Shown in pieces: positions 7,070 through 14,154 of a stretch of DNA of 30,383 bases. The stretch covers positions 1-30,383 of the forward strand of contig USGS01000011.1 in NCBI GenBank assembly GCA_900554275.1, in the 5' to 3' direction. The position numbers were made by a program, and so were the translations under genes. This stretch comes from an uncultured Eubacteriales bacterium (lineage in GTDB: Bacteria; Bacillota; Clostridia; Oscillospirales; Oscillospiraceae). The number at the start of each line of letters is the position of its first letter. Position 1 is the stretch's first letter. The notes under the pieces were generated by a model. It had not been told where the DNA came from. It worked only from the letters and a program-made list of their open reading frames with translations, and did not search any database.

Positions 7070-7693
7070 TCAGCCGTTGCTGATGTCGCCGGATAAAAGC
7101 TGCCGCGCTATTTTGCGGCGCAAACGCTGCACGGCATTGTCCACGGATTTGGTGGACTTGCCCACAGTCTCTGCTATCTCACGGCAGGTGAGACCGTCCA
7201 AATAATACCCTAAAATCTTTACCTCGAATTCGGACAGCAGCTTGCGCGTATTCTCCAGCAGAGCGGCAGTTTTTTCGCGGTCGATGAGCAATCGCTCGGG
7301 ATCGACTTGGGCAAAGGACAGATTTGCGTCAAAGAAAGAGGGATTCAAAGGAACGGCTTGGTTCAGCGGTGAATGCTTCCCGGAGGCTGCGGACCGCAGC
7401 ACCGAGTACAGCCGATGGCGGATACACGTCTCGGCAAAGGTGCAGAAGGATGCATCCCGGTTGGGATCGTACTCGCGGATGGCCTTGATCAGACCGAACA
7501 TCCCCTCCTGAGAGAGATCCTCGCTGTCTCCCCCCGCCAGGAAATATGGTCGGGCACAGGAGCGCACCAATCGGTGGTATCTGCTGACCAGAAGCTCCTC
7601 GGCATCACGGCTTCCCTGCTTTACCAGGGCGCACAGCGCCTCGTCGGTCAGCTTATCCAAATCGCCGCGATCAGCCTTAAACTCATTCACCAT
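7070..7693 (-). CDS. sigH: RNA polymerase sigma-H factor (sporulation/stationary phase)
   Basis: Sigma-H directs early sporulation transcription in Firmicutes. The 207-residue product is close to B. subtilis Spo0H. Region 2 contains ARPYFLAGGDSEDLSQEGMFGL (about residues 47-68) and AFxxFAExCIR-type sequence (SFCTFAETCIRHRL). Region 4 contains LSEFEVKILGYYLDGLTCREIAE with the helix-turn-helix GKSTKSVDNAVQRLRRKI. The only good start is ATG 7693, but it has no SD at normal distance. The -10 of a near-perfect promoter ends just 6 bases before it, so the message seems to be leaderless. The gene sits downstream of ruvB with its own promoter. Confidence 0.93.
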   Translation of the reverse strand: MVNEFKADRGDLDKLTDEALCALVKQGSRDAEELLVSRYHRLVRSCARPYFLAGGDSEDLSQEGMFGLIKAIREYDPNRDASFCTFAETCIRHRLYSVLRSAASGKHSPLNQAVPLNPSFFDANLSFAQVDPERLLIDREKTAALLENTRKLLSEFEVKILGYYLDGLTCREIAETVGKSTKSVDNAVQRLRRKIARQLLSGDISNG

Positions 7694-7698
7694 ACAGT

Positions 7699-7728
7699 AT
7701 TATACCTTTTTACAAAATAATTTGTCAA
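7699..7728 (-). promoter_or_regulatory. sigH promoter, abutting the start codon
   Basis: The minus strand has TTGACA (7728-7723), 18 bases, then TATAAT (7704-7699). Only ACTGT separates the -10 from ATG 7693, so transcription should begin at or next to the A of the start codon. Confidence 0.8.
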
Positions 7729-7820
7729 GAGACCTGCGAAAGTTTGTCAAAAACATCTCAAAAGTGACGTTCTTTTTATGGTATTTAGACAATTATTGCA
7801 CCCTAATCCCTGCATAACGC

Positions 7821-8861
7821 TTATAATTCCAGCTGCTCCTGGCCAGTAAACGCCATGTGCAGGTGCTCGTAGGCCTTCCGTGTGACGCAGCGCCCACGGG
7901 GCGTGCGTGTCAGAAAGCCCAACTGCATCAGGTACGGCTCATACACATCCTCCAGTGTCACGGACTCCTCACCGATGGTGGCCGCCAGCGTATCCAGCCC
8001 CACCGGACCGCCTCCGTAGTTCTCAATAATGGCCCGCAGCATACGCCGGTCCACGTTGTCCAGACCCAGCGCGTCCACCTCCAGTGCCAGCAGCGCCTTG
8101 TCCGCCACATCCTTGGTGATGACGCCGTCCGCCACCACCTGGGCAAAATCCCGGACGCGGCGCAGCATACGGTTGGCGATACGGGGTGTTCCCCGGGAGC
8201 GTTTGGCGATCTCCATTGCGCCGTCCGGCTCGATGGCCACATCCAGTATCCCGGCGCTGCGCTTGACGATCTCCTGCAGCTCCTCCGGCGTATACAGCTC
8301 CAGCCGTAATGTGACACCAAAGCGGTCACGGAGCGGCGCGGACAGTGATCCGGCCCGTGTGGTAGCGCCGATCAGGGTAAACTTTGGCAGATCCAGCCGG
8401 ATGGAATTGGCGGACGGGCCTTTGCCGATGATGATGTCGATGGCGTAGTCCTCCATGGCCGGGTACAGGATCTCCTCCACCGCCCGGTTCAGGCGGTGTA
8501 TCTCATCCACAAACAGAATGTCATTTTCGCTCAGATTGGTCAGCAGCGCCGCCAGATCACCGGGCTTCTCGATGGCCGGGCCGGAGGTGATGCGGATGTT
8601 GACGCCCATCTCCTGAGCGATAATGCCCGCCAGTGTGGTCTTGCCCAGTCCCGGGGGGCCGTGGAGCAGCACGTGATCCAGCGCCTCCGTGCGCCGCCGT
8701 GCGGCCTCGATAAAGATGGACAGGTTCTGCTTGGCTTTCTCCTGTCCGATATACTCTTTCAGCGTTTTGGGGCGCAGCGACGTCTCTCCTGTGTCTTCGC
8801 TGAGAAGTGTCTTGGACACGATGGGTTCTTCGTACAGCTCTGCTCCGAAATCAATGCTCAT
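7821..8861 (-). CDS. ruvB: Holliday junction branch migration DNA helicase RuvB
   Basis: RuvB is the hexameric AAA+ motor that, with RuvA, drives branch migration of Holliday junctions. The 346-residue product shows RPKTLKEYIGQEKAK, Walker A GPPGLGKTT (about residues 58-66), Walker B DEIHRL, sensor 1 GATTRAGSLSAPLRDRFG with the arginine finger, and the winged-helix C-terminus ending in LTRTPRGR. ATG 8861 is preferred over the in-frame GTG 8870, because the GGGGAG SD touches the GTG but stands 8 bases from the ATG. It is the last gene of ruvC-ruvA-ruvB and starts 13 bases after ruvA. Confidence 0.97.
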   Translation of the reverse strand: MSIDFGAELYEEPIVSKTLLSEDTGETSLRPKTLKEYIGQEKAKQNLSIFIEAARRRTEALDHVLLHGPPGLGKTTLAGIIAQEMGVNIRITSGPAIEKPGDLAALLTNLSENDILFVDEIHRLNRAVEEILYPAMEDYAIDIIIGKGPSANSIRLDLPKFTLIGATTRAGSLSAPLRDRFGVTLRLELYTPEELQEIVKRSAGILDVAIEPDGAMEIAKRSRGTPRIANRMLRRVRDFAQVVADGVITKDVADKALLALEVDALGLDNVDRRMLRAIIENYGGGPVGLDTLAATIGEESVTLEDVYEPYLMQLGFLTRTPRGRCVTRKAYEHLHMAFTGQEQLEL

Positions 8862-8874
8862 GTACGCCACTCCC

Positions 8875-9477
8875 CTACTTCATCATTTTCTTCAGCGCCT
8901 GCCGGATAACATCCTCCAGTGACAGCGCATCCATGTCGATACCCTTCAGCGCGGCGGCGATCTCCGCGCTGCCGTAGCCCAGCACCGCCAAAGCCGCCGT
9001 GGCCTCGCTCTTTTTACTGTGAGGCAGACCGCCGATTGTCACGGGAACGCTGCCCTTGCCGGAGACAACGGCTTCCTCAGCAGCCAGCTTGTCCTTCAGC
9101 TCCAGGATCACCCGCTGGGCGATCTTTTTGCCGATGCCGTTGGCTGCGGTCAGGGCTTTCTCGTCACCGGCGACCACCGCCAACGTCAGCTGCTGGGGCG
9201 TGACGGCGGACAGAATGGCCAGCGCGGCCCGAGGACCGACACCGGACACGGAGATCAGGAGCTTGAAGCTCCGCAGCTCGCTCTGATCCGCAAAGCCGAA
9301 CATCTCCATGGCGTCCTCGCGGACGTTGAGATATGTATACAGCTTGGCGGGCGTTCCCTTTTTCAGCCGGGACAGCGTATAGTTGGTGGTGGCGCAGGCA
9401 TAGCCCACGCCACCGCAGTCAATGACCGCCAGACCCGGCTCGATGTCCGCCACCGGGCCGCTTACATAGTAAAACAT
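8875..9477 (-). CDS. ruvA: Holliday junction branch migration complex subunit RuvA
   Basis: RuvA binds four-way junctions and loads RuvB. The 200-residue product has the N-terminal OB-fold (MFYYVSGPVADIEPG to YTYLNVREDAMEMFGF). It is followed by two helix-hairpin-helix motifs (SVSGVGPRAALAILS about residues 76-90, and ANGIGKKIAQRVILELK about 111-127) and a C-terminal domain (AALAVLGYGSAEIAAAL) that contacts RuvB. ATG 9477 lies one base past the ruvC stop, and its SD (AAGGAG) is inside ruvC, so translation is coupled. Confidence 0.97.
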   Translation of the reverse strand: MFYYVSGPVADIEPGLAVIDCGGVGYACATTNYTLSRLKKGTPAKLYTYLNVREDAMEMFGFADQSELRSFKLLISVSGVGPRAALAILSAVTPQQLTLAVVAGDEKALTAANGIGKKIAQRVILELKDKLAAEEAVVSGKGSVPVTIGGLPHSKKSEATAALAVLGYGSAEIAAALKGIDMDALSLEDVIRQALKKMMK

Positions 9478-9478
9478 A

Positions 9479-9991
9479 TCACACGGTCTCCTTCACGTTG
9501 GGGTCTTTTCGCCGCAGCAGGCTGGTGGCGCTGCGGGCGTGGCAGATGGCGATAGCCAGCGCATCCGCTGCGTCATCCGGCTTCGGAACGGCCTTCAGCT
9601 TCAGCAGTCGCCTGGTCATGTCCATGACCTGCCGCTTCTCCGCCAGACCATAGCCCACCACCGCCTGCTTCACCTGCATGGGCGTATACTCAAAAATGGG
9701 TATGCCCAGCCGCTCCGCCGTGCACAGCACCACACCGCGCCCATGGGCCACGGCAATACCGGTGGTGATGTTCTTGCTGAAGAACAGCTCCTCAATAGCG
9801 ATCTCATCTGGCTGAAGCTGCCGGATCAGCGCGCGCATATCATCCTCGATCTGCACCAGCCGCGTGGCCAGCGGCAGCCCTGCCTCGGTGGTAACAGCAC
9901 CATATTGCAGCATCCGCATATTTCCGCGGTCTGACTCGATCAACCCGAAGCCTACGATGGCGATGCCCGGATCGATTCCCAAAATACGCAT
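9479..9991 (-). CDS. ruvC: Crossover junction endodeoxyribonuclease RuvC
   Basis: RuvC cuts Holliday junctions symmetrically as a dimer. The 170-residue product starts MRILGIDPG with the first catalytic aspartate (Asp7), continues with the second acidic residue in AIEELFF (Glu of the EE pair, about residue 67), and ends with PDDAADALAIAICH carrying the last two aspartates. The frame is open for about 128 codons upstream, but that stretch crosses a promoter and a terminator. ATG 9991 with GGAGGAG at 6 bases is clearly the start. First gene of the ruvCAB operon. Confidence 0.97.
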   Translation of the reverse strand: MRILGIDPGIAIVGFGLIESDRGNMRMLQYGAVTTEAGLPLATRLVQIEDDMRALIRQLQPDEIAIEELFFSKNITTGIAVAHGRGVVLCTAERLGIPIFEYTPMQVKQAVVGYGLAEKRQVMDMTRRLLKLKAVPKPDDAADALAIAICHARSATSLLRRKDPNVKETV

Positions 9992-10021
9992 AGACGCTCC
10001 TCCACCCCATACTTTGATCGT

Positions 10022-10050
10022 ATTATACCAAACCTGCGCCAAAATAGCAA
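10022..10050 (-). promoter_or_regulatory. ruvCAB promoter
   Basis: The minus strand has TTGCTA (10050-10045), a 17-base spacer and TATAAT (10027-10022), with an extended -10 TG. It begins the operon about 30 bases upstream of ruvC. I saw no clear LexA-type box. Confidence 0.75.
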
Positions 10051-10061
10051 CAAGAAACCGC

Positions 10062-10130
10062 CCGGACAAAGGCCGGACAAAGGCCGCCTGACACAAGAAA
10101 ACACACGGTTTTACCTGTGTCAGGCGGCCT
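10062..10130 (-). terminator. xerD terminator with nested hairpin and an 11-bp tandem repeat
   Basis: A perfect 15-bp stem (10081-10095 with 10116-10130) encloses a 20-base loop containing a smaller AAAAC/GTTTT hairpin. On the minus strand it is followed by two copies of CCTTTGTCCGG (10083-10073 and 10072-10062). It lies about 20 bases past the xerD stop and ends that transcript. Confidence 0.7.
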
Positions 10131-10149
10131 AATCGGGCGGTGTGTATGC

Positions 10150-11034
10150 TCAGGCGCGGGGATGGGCCTTGTTGTAGACATCCTTCAGCTGTTTTTTGAC
10201 GACGTGGGTATATATCTGGGTGGAGCTGATGTCGGCGTGCCCCAGCATCTCCTGGATGGACCGCAGGTCTGCGCCGTTCTCCAGCAGGTGTACGGCGAAG
10301 GAGTGCCGCAGCGTGTGGGGTGTGATGTCCTTGTCGATTTCCGCCTTTTCCTGATAGTATTTGATGATTTTCCAAAAGCCCTGGCGACTCATACGCTCAC
10401 CGTTCATGTTCACGAACAGCGCGTGCTCCTCCTCGTCGGCGATGATGCGGGGGCGGATGTTCCGGACATAGTCCTCCAGCGCCTTTACGGCGGTATGGTA
10501 CAGCGGCACGATGCGCTCCTTGCCGCGGCTGGTGCAGCGGATAAAACCGGCGGACAGGTTCACATCCTCCACGTTCAGCCCGATCAGCTCGCTGACACGG
10601 ATGCCGGTGGCATACAGGAGCTCCAGCATGGCATGATCGCGGAAGCCCTTTTCATCCACGCACTTGGGCTGCTCCAGGAACAGCTCCACCTCCCGGTTCG
10701 TCAGGATCTCCGGGTATTTGCGCTCTACCTTCATGGCGGCCACGGACTTGGCGGGGTTGGCCTTGATCGCGCCGGATTGCAGCAGGTAGGCGTAAAAGGA
10801 CTTGATGGAGGCGGTGGATCGGGTGACGGTGGCGGGACTCTTGCCTATTTGCGTCATGTGGAGCAGATACTCGTTGATGGCTTCCTTTTTCACCTTCCGC
10901 AGATCCGTGATGCCGCTGCCCAAAAGCCACGTGCGGAACTGGTTCAAATCGCGTATGTAGGAGCTGAGGGTATTGGCGGACGCATGCTTCTCCTGGGCCA
11001 GATAGGCCTGATACGCTGCAATATAGTCTGCCAT
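10150..11034 (-). CDS. xerD: Site-specific tyrosine recombinase XerD
   Basis: XerD resolves chromosome dimers at dif with its partner recombinase. The 294-residue product has an N-terminal SAM-like core-binding domain (residues about 1-95: YIAAYQAYLAQEKHASANT and VTRSTASIKSFYAYL). The catalytic domain has the arginine of LYATGIRVSELIGL, the lysine hairpin RGKERIVPL, HTLRHSFAVHLLENGADLRSIQ (His-x-x-Arg) and LGHADISSTQIYTH with the nucleophilic tyrosine. ATG 11034 has GAGAGGAG at 8 bases; the in-frame GTG 11043 overlaps that SD. The spoIIM neighbour matches other Firmicutes and argues for the housekeeping recombinase, not a mobile-element integrase. Confidence 0.92.
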   Translation of the reverse strand: MADYIAAYQAYLAQEKHASANTLSSYIRDLNQFRTWLLGSGITDLRKVKKEAINEYLLHMTQIGKSPATVTRSTASIKSFYAYLLQSGAIKANPAKSVAAMKVERKYPEILTNREVELFLEQPKCVDEKGFRDHAMLELLYATGIRVSELIGLNVEDVNLSAGFIRCTSRGKERIVPLYHTAVKALEDYVRNIRPRIIADEEEHALFVNMNGERMSRQGFWKIIKYYQEKAEIDKDITPHTLRHSFAVHLLENGADLRSIQEMLGHADISSTQIYTHVVKKQLKDVYNKAHPRA

Positions 11035-11062
11035 ATAGCTCACTCCTCTCTACCTGATCTTC

Positions 11063-11650
11063 TTATGCTATGCGCGGCAGCAGCAGCGCAAACAGCTTCG
11101 GTACAAGGGCGCACTCGGCCACCGTACCGGTCAGCAGCACAAACAAACACAACATCAGACGCCGCCGGTCTCTATGCTCCGGCTTCTGCTTTTCCGCGCG
11201 GCACCAGGCGGACTGAAAGCTGTCCGACGCCGTGACCAAAAGACACGGCAGCACGAACAGACACCGCAGGCCCAGCGCCGCCAGCGCCAGCGTTACCCCG
11301 CCGCGCCCCAGAGAGGCGGCAAAGCAGTGTACGCTGAAAGACAAAAAGAACCCCTGCGCCGTACACAGCAGCGGCAGCAGCATAACGCCCCAGGCTGTAA
11401 AGCCTAACAGAAACGCCGCCGCAGGGTAGCGCAGGTAAGCCCATACCACACTGATGATGTCCGCCGGCTGCTGTGCTGTCAGCGCCGCATAATCGCTGAA
11501 ATAACTGCCCAACGCCAACAGGTCGTCCGACTTCACGGTGCGCCGCGCCAAAAAACCGGCCAAAATGCCGGCAGCAAAAAATAGACACAAAAGCCATGCT
11601 CGCGTCTGGGGCGGCTTGGTCAGACGCGTCCGGCGATGTTGCAGCTTCAT
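11063..11650 (-). CDS. spoIIM: Stage II sporulation protein M
   Basis: SpoIIM is a membrane protein of the DMP (SpoIID-SpoIIM-SpoIIP) complex. It drives septal peptidoglycan remodelling and engulfment from the mother-cell side. The 195-residue product has a basic N-terminus (KLQHRRTRLTK), a first membrane helix at about residues 17-35 with the AAGILAGFLA motif, and further hydrophobic stretches at about 74-109, 117-142 and 164-191. This fits the multi-helix family, slightly shorter than the 214 residues of B. subtilis. Position next to xerD also matches B. subtilis. ATG 11650 has GAGGTGA at 5 bases. It is probably cotranscribed with xerD 28 bases downstream. Confidence 0.85.
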   Translation of the reverse strand: MKLQHRRTRLTKPPQTRAWLLCLFFAAGILAGFLARRTVKSDDLLALGSYFSDYAALTAQQPADIISVVWAYLRYPAAAFLLGFTAWGVMLLPLLCTAQGFFLSFSVHCFAASLGRGGVTLALAALGLRCLFVLPCLLVTASDSFQSAWCRAEKQKPEHRDRRRLMLCLFVLLTGTVAECALVPKLFALLLPRIA

Positions 11651-11666
11651 CGGCTCACCTCACCAC

Positions 11667-11742
11667 AGCCTATGAGTCAAGCTGTCGGAATAGAAGCGCC
11701 GAATACACTTATAAATATATGGCAAAATCACCAAATTCGCAA
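11667..11742 (-). promoter_or_regulatory. Candidate spoIIM promoters (sigma-A-like and sigma-E-like)
   Basis: The minus strand carries TTGCGA (11742-11737), 17 bases, TATATT (11719-11714), a sigma-A-like promoter that could also serve xerD. Closer to the gene, TCTATTC (11694-11688), 13 bases, CATAGGCT (11674-11667) weakly resembles a sigma-E promoter. A mother-cell promoter would fit the role of SpoIIM, but both are approximate. Confidence 0.35.
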
Positions 11743-11773
11743 GCCTTATTTCGTAAAAGCAGTTTTTTTGTAA

Positions 11774-11810
11774 ATTATGTCAAAATGTTATGTAAACATT
11801 ATTATGTAAA
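11774..11810 (-). repeat. Three iterated TTKACATAAY decamers upstream of spoIIM
   Basis: On the minus strand TTTACATAAT (11810-11801), TTTACATAAC (11796-11787) and TTGACATAAT (11783-11774) repeat every 13-14 bases. They are in an AT-rich part of the 350-base gap between spoIIM and the TIGR04086 gene. No coding sequence is evident in that gap. The repeats look like binding sites for an unidentified protein. Confidence 0.55.
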
Positions 11811-11900
11811 CCTTATAAACCGATTGGTATTGCCGGCACCGGCACATTGACGAAACGGCGATATGTGGGAAATAGCGGCCACGACAAGCACCACATATAG

Positions 11901-11946
11901 AAAAAAGCGCCGGAGCGCATCTTACTGATACAGTGCGCTCCAGCGT
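11901..11946 (-). terminator. Terminator of the TIGR04086 gene
   Basis: An 8-bp stem GGAGCGCA/TGCGCTCC, extended by three more pairs past one mismatch, is followed on the minus strand by TTTTTT. It lies about 55 bases past the stop. Confidence 0.8.
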
Positions 11947-11999
11947 CAAGTTATTTTCCGGTGAAAAATGCAATTTCGTTATTTTAACTATGCTTTGCT

Positions 12000-12440
12000 T
12001 TATGTCACCGCCCGTTTCCGCCGTTTGTCGACCACACGGCGCTTCCCCCTCGGCACGGTCTTTCTCCTGCGTTTCCCCTGCCCCATGATCCCGGCCAGCG
12101 TCCCTCCGCCCCAAACAGCGGCCGTGAGCCACAATCCGTTTTGACCGAAGGACACCTGTGCATCGCCGCCCAGCACTGTGAGCCACATCGCCCCGTAGAC
12201 GCAGGCGGACACCGCCAGCGCCCGGGGCAGCGGTCCACCCTCACCGCCCCTGACGGCAATGCGCCCGCCGAAAAAGCAGGCTGCTGCCGCACTGATGTAC
12301 GCTGCCGCAGGTATGGCGCTTTCCGGTATGACGCCCCGCAACAGCAGCAGCGACGCGACACCCAGCAGCACCAACAGCACCGCAGCCGCCGCAGCCATGC
12401 CCAACCACGTTCCCTTTCCCGCCAATTCCTTCCAAGACAT
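12000..12440 (-). CDS. TIGR04086-family (YrzE-like) membrane protein
   Basis: This 146-residue protein has four predicted membrane helices at about residues 12-34, 41-62, 72-90 and 103-118. A very basic tail (about residues 120-146, KRRRKTVPRGKRR and onward) would stay in the cytoplasm. The glycine- and alanine-rich helices and the place beside yajC-tgt-queA match the uncharacterised TIGR04086/YrzE family of Firmicutes. Its function is unknown. ATG 12440 is preceded by GGGGAGG at 7 bases, but that SD is part of the 3' arm of the yajC terminator hairpin. Expression must therefore depend on read-through and on opening of the stem. Confidence 0.75.
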   Translation of the reverse strand: MSWKELAGKGTWLGMAAAAAVLLVLLGVASLLLLRGVIPESAIPAAAYISAAAACFFGGRIAVRGGEGGPLPRALAVSACVYGAMWLTVLGGDAQVSFGQNGLWLTAAVWGGGTLAGIMGQGKRRRKTVPRGKRRVVDKRRKRAVT

Positions 12441-12490
12441 AAAAAGACCTCCCCTGTCGGCTGTACCACAACCTATGCAGGGAAGGTCTT
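12441..12490 (-). terminator. yajC terminator whose 3' arm carries the SD of the next gene
   Basis: A 13-bp stem with one mismatch (12478-12490 with 12444-12456) is followed on the minus strand by TTT directly before ATG 12440. The GGGGAGG SD of the TIGR04086 gene lies in the 3' arm. Confidence 0.75.
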
Positions 12491-12504
12491 ATTTTATGCA
12501 GAAA

Positions 12505-12936
12505 TCACTCGGCGTCAGTGCTGTCGGTCTCCTCGGAGGCCTTCTCCTCCACAGCGGGAGCTTCCTGGGCCTTGTCCGCCTTCTTGTCTTTCTTGGCGGG
12601 GCGCTGCTGGGCGGCAGCCTGCTCGTCCAGCGTACCGACCTGGCCGATAGCAGACTTCAGGAACTCCACGCGGACGCGGTCCTCGCTGGTCTCGATGACC
12701 ACGGTGCGGTCGGTGATGGCCACGACACGGCCATACACACCGCCAATGGTGGTCAGCCAATCGCCCTTCTTCAGAGAACTGCGCATCTCTTCAGCCTGCT
12801 TTTTCCGCTTGTTCTCGGGGCGGATCATCAGGAAGTAGAAGATGGCGATCATCAGGACGATCATCAATACGGTAGAACCCATACCGCCGGTGGCGGCGGT
12901 GGAGTTGGCAGCAGTTGCGTAAGCGATCTGGATCAT
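12505..12936 (-). CDS. yajC: Preprotein translocase subunit YajC
   Basis: YajC is the small accessory subunit associated with SecDF at the Sec translocon. The 143-residue product has a short periplasmic-side N-terminus, one membrane helix (about residues 23-40, TVLMIVLMIAIFYFLMIRP) and the hallmark FLMIRPENKRKKQ. A conserved cytoplasmic domain follows (LKKGDWLTTIGGVYGRVVAI to VRVEFLKSAI). The C-terminal 35 residues are low-complexity Lys/Glu/Ala, longer than in most homologues. The SD AAAGGAG precedes ATG 12936, and a separate promoter lies between tgt and yajC. Confidence 0.95.
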   Translation of the reverse strand: MIQIAYATAANSTAATGGMGSTVLMIVLMIAIFYFLMIRPENKRKKQAEEMRSSLKKGDWLTTIGGVYGRVVAITDRTVVIETSEDRVRVEFLKSAIGQVGTLDEQAAAQQRPAKKDKKADKAQEAPAVEEKASEETDSTDAE

Positions 12937-12969
12937 GGAACGTTACTCCTTTATAATCAAATTAGCCCT

Positions 12970-12998
12970 ATTATACATAGTTCTTCACCGTTTGGCAA
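12970..12998 (-). promoter_or_regulatory. yajC promoter
   Basis: The minus strand has TTGCCA (12998-12993), 17 bases, then TATAAT (12975-12970). The -35 starts only 7 bases past the tgt stop, so yajC can be transcribed apart from queA-tgt. Confidence 0.75.
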
Positions 12999-13004
12999 GA
13001 GGTT

Positions 13005-14141
13005 TCACGCCTTCTCCGCCAGTTTTTTACTGTAAACAGCCTGGAACTCATCGAATGTATTGTTATCCAGGCTGTCGCGGATGCGCTGGGTCAGCTTGTT
13101 GTAGAAGTACAGGTTGTGCATCACCGCCAGCCGCATCCCCAGCATCTCCTCCGCCGTAAACAGATGGCGCAGGTACGCCCGGCTGAAATTCCGGCACACG
13201 GGGCAGTCGCACTCCGGGTCGATCGGCCCGTCGTCCAACTTGTATCGGGCGTTCTTGATGTTCAGCGTGCCGCTCCAGGTGAACAGCTTTCCGTGACGGG
13301 CGTTCCGTGCCGGCATGACGCAGTCAAAGAAGTCCACGCCCCGGGCCACCCCCTCGATGATGTTGCTGGGCGTGCCCACACCCATGAGATACCGGGGCTT
13401 GTCTGCCGGCATATAAGGCTCCACCGCGTCGATGATGTCATACATCACCTCCGTCGGCTCGCCCACCGCCAGCCCGCCGATGGCGTAGCCGTCGCAGTCC
13501 AGCTTGGCAATCTGCTGCATATGCCATATCCGCAGATCCCGGTATGTCGCGCCCTGGTTGATGCCGAACAGCATCTGCCCCGGGTTCACCGTGTCCGGCA
13601 GTGCGTTGAGCCGGTCATGCTCCTTTTTGCACCGTTCCAGCCACCGCAGCGTCCGCTCGCAGCTGGCTTTTGCGTAGTCGTAGGGCGCGGGGTTCTCCAC
13701 ACACTCGTCAAAGGCCATGGCGATGTCGCTGCCCAGGTTGGACTGGATGCGCATACTCTCCTCCGGGCCCATGAAGATACGGTGGCCGTCCAGATGGCTG
13801 GCGAAGGTAACGCCCTCCTCGCTGATCTTCCGCAGTCCGGCTAAGGAGAACACCTGAAACCCTCCGGAGTCCGTCAGGATCGGCCCGTCCCAGCGCATGA
13901 ACTTATGCAGACCGCCCATGGCCCGCACCACATCGTCGCCTGGCCGCAGGTGCAGGTGATAGGTGTTGGACAGCTCTATCTGCGTACCCAGCTCGTTTTT
14001 CAGGTCAAGGGCGCTGACGCCGCCCTTGATGGCGGCCTGTGTACCCACGTTCATAAACACCGGTGTATGTACCTCGCCGCCGTGGGCGCAGGTGAACACA
14101 CCGCGCCGGGCGCGGCCTTGCTTTTTAATGACTTTGAACAT
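13005..14141 (-). CDS. tgt: Queuine/preQ1 tRNA-guanine transglycosylase
   Basis: Tgt swaps guanine 34 of GUN-anticodon tRNAs for preQ1 on the way to queuosine. The 378-residue product contains the nucleophile region and base pocket (NTYHLHLRPGD, LTDSGGFQVFSL, FDECV), GGLAVGEP, YLMGVGTP, MPARNARHG and the zinc site CDCPVC with the later HNL histidine, in family order. ATG 14141 with GGGAGGA at 6 bases is preferred to an upstream in-frame start at 14177 that lies inside queA. It follows queA by 13 bases in one operon. Confidence 0.96.
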   Translation of the reverse strand: MFKVIKKQGRARRGVFTCAHGGEVHTPVFMNVGTQAAIKGGVSALDLKNELGTQIELSNTYHLHLRPGDDVVRAMGGLHKFMRWDGPILTDSGGFQVFSLAGLRKISEEGVTFASHLDGHRIFMGPEESMRIQSNLGSDIAMAFDECVENPAPYDYAKASCERTLRWLERCKKEHDRLNALPDTVNPGQMLFGINQGATYRDLRIWHMQQIAKLDCDGYAIGGLAVGEPTEVMYDIIDAVEPYMPADKPRYLMGVGTPSNIIEGVARGVDFFDCVMPARNARHGKLFTWSGTLNIKNARYKLDDGPIDPECDCPVCRNFSRAYLRHLFTAEEMLGMRLAVMHNLYFYNKLTQRIRDSLDNNTFDEFQAVYSKKLAEKA

Positions 14142-14154
14142 TTGCTTCCTCCCG

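Noticed and set aside
9992..10375. N-terminal extension of ruvC
   Set aside because: The stretch contains the ruvCAB promoter and the xerD terminator. The conserved start MRILGIDPG has an ideal SD.
10150..11034. Tyrosine recombinase as sign of an integrated mobile element
   Set aside because: It sits next to spoIIM as in other Firmicutes, is of XerD length and type, and there are no attachment repeats or phage genes.
11861..11898. ATATGTGG/CCACATAT inverted repeat with 22-base loop
   Set aside because: The stem is short and AT-rich beside a clear terminator; no independent role can be supported.
11788..12186. 132-codon minus-strand frame over the TIGR04086 gene end and the gap
   Set aside because: It crosses the strong terminator at 11901-11946 and overlaps the better-supported membrane protein in another frame.
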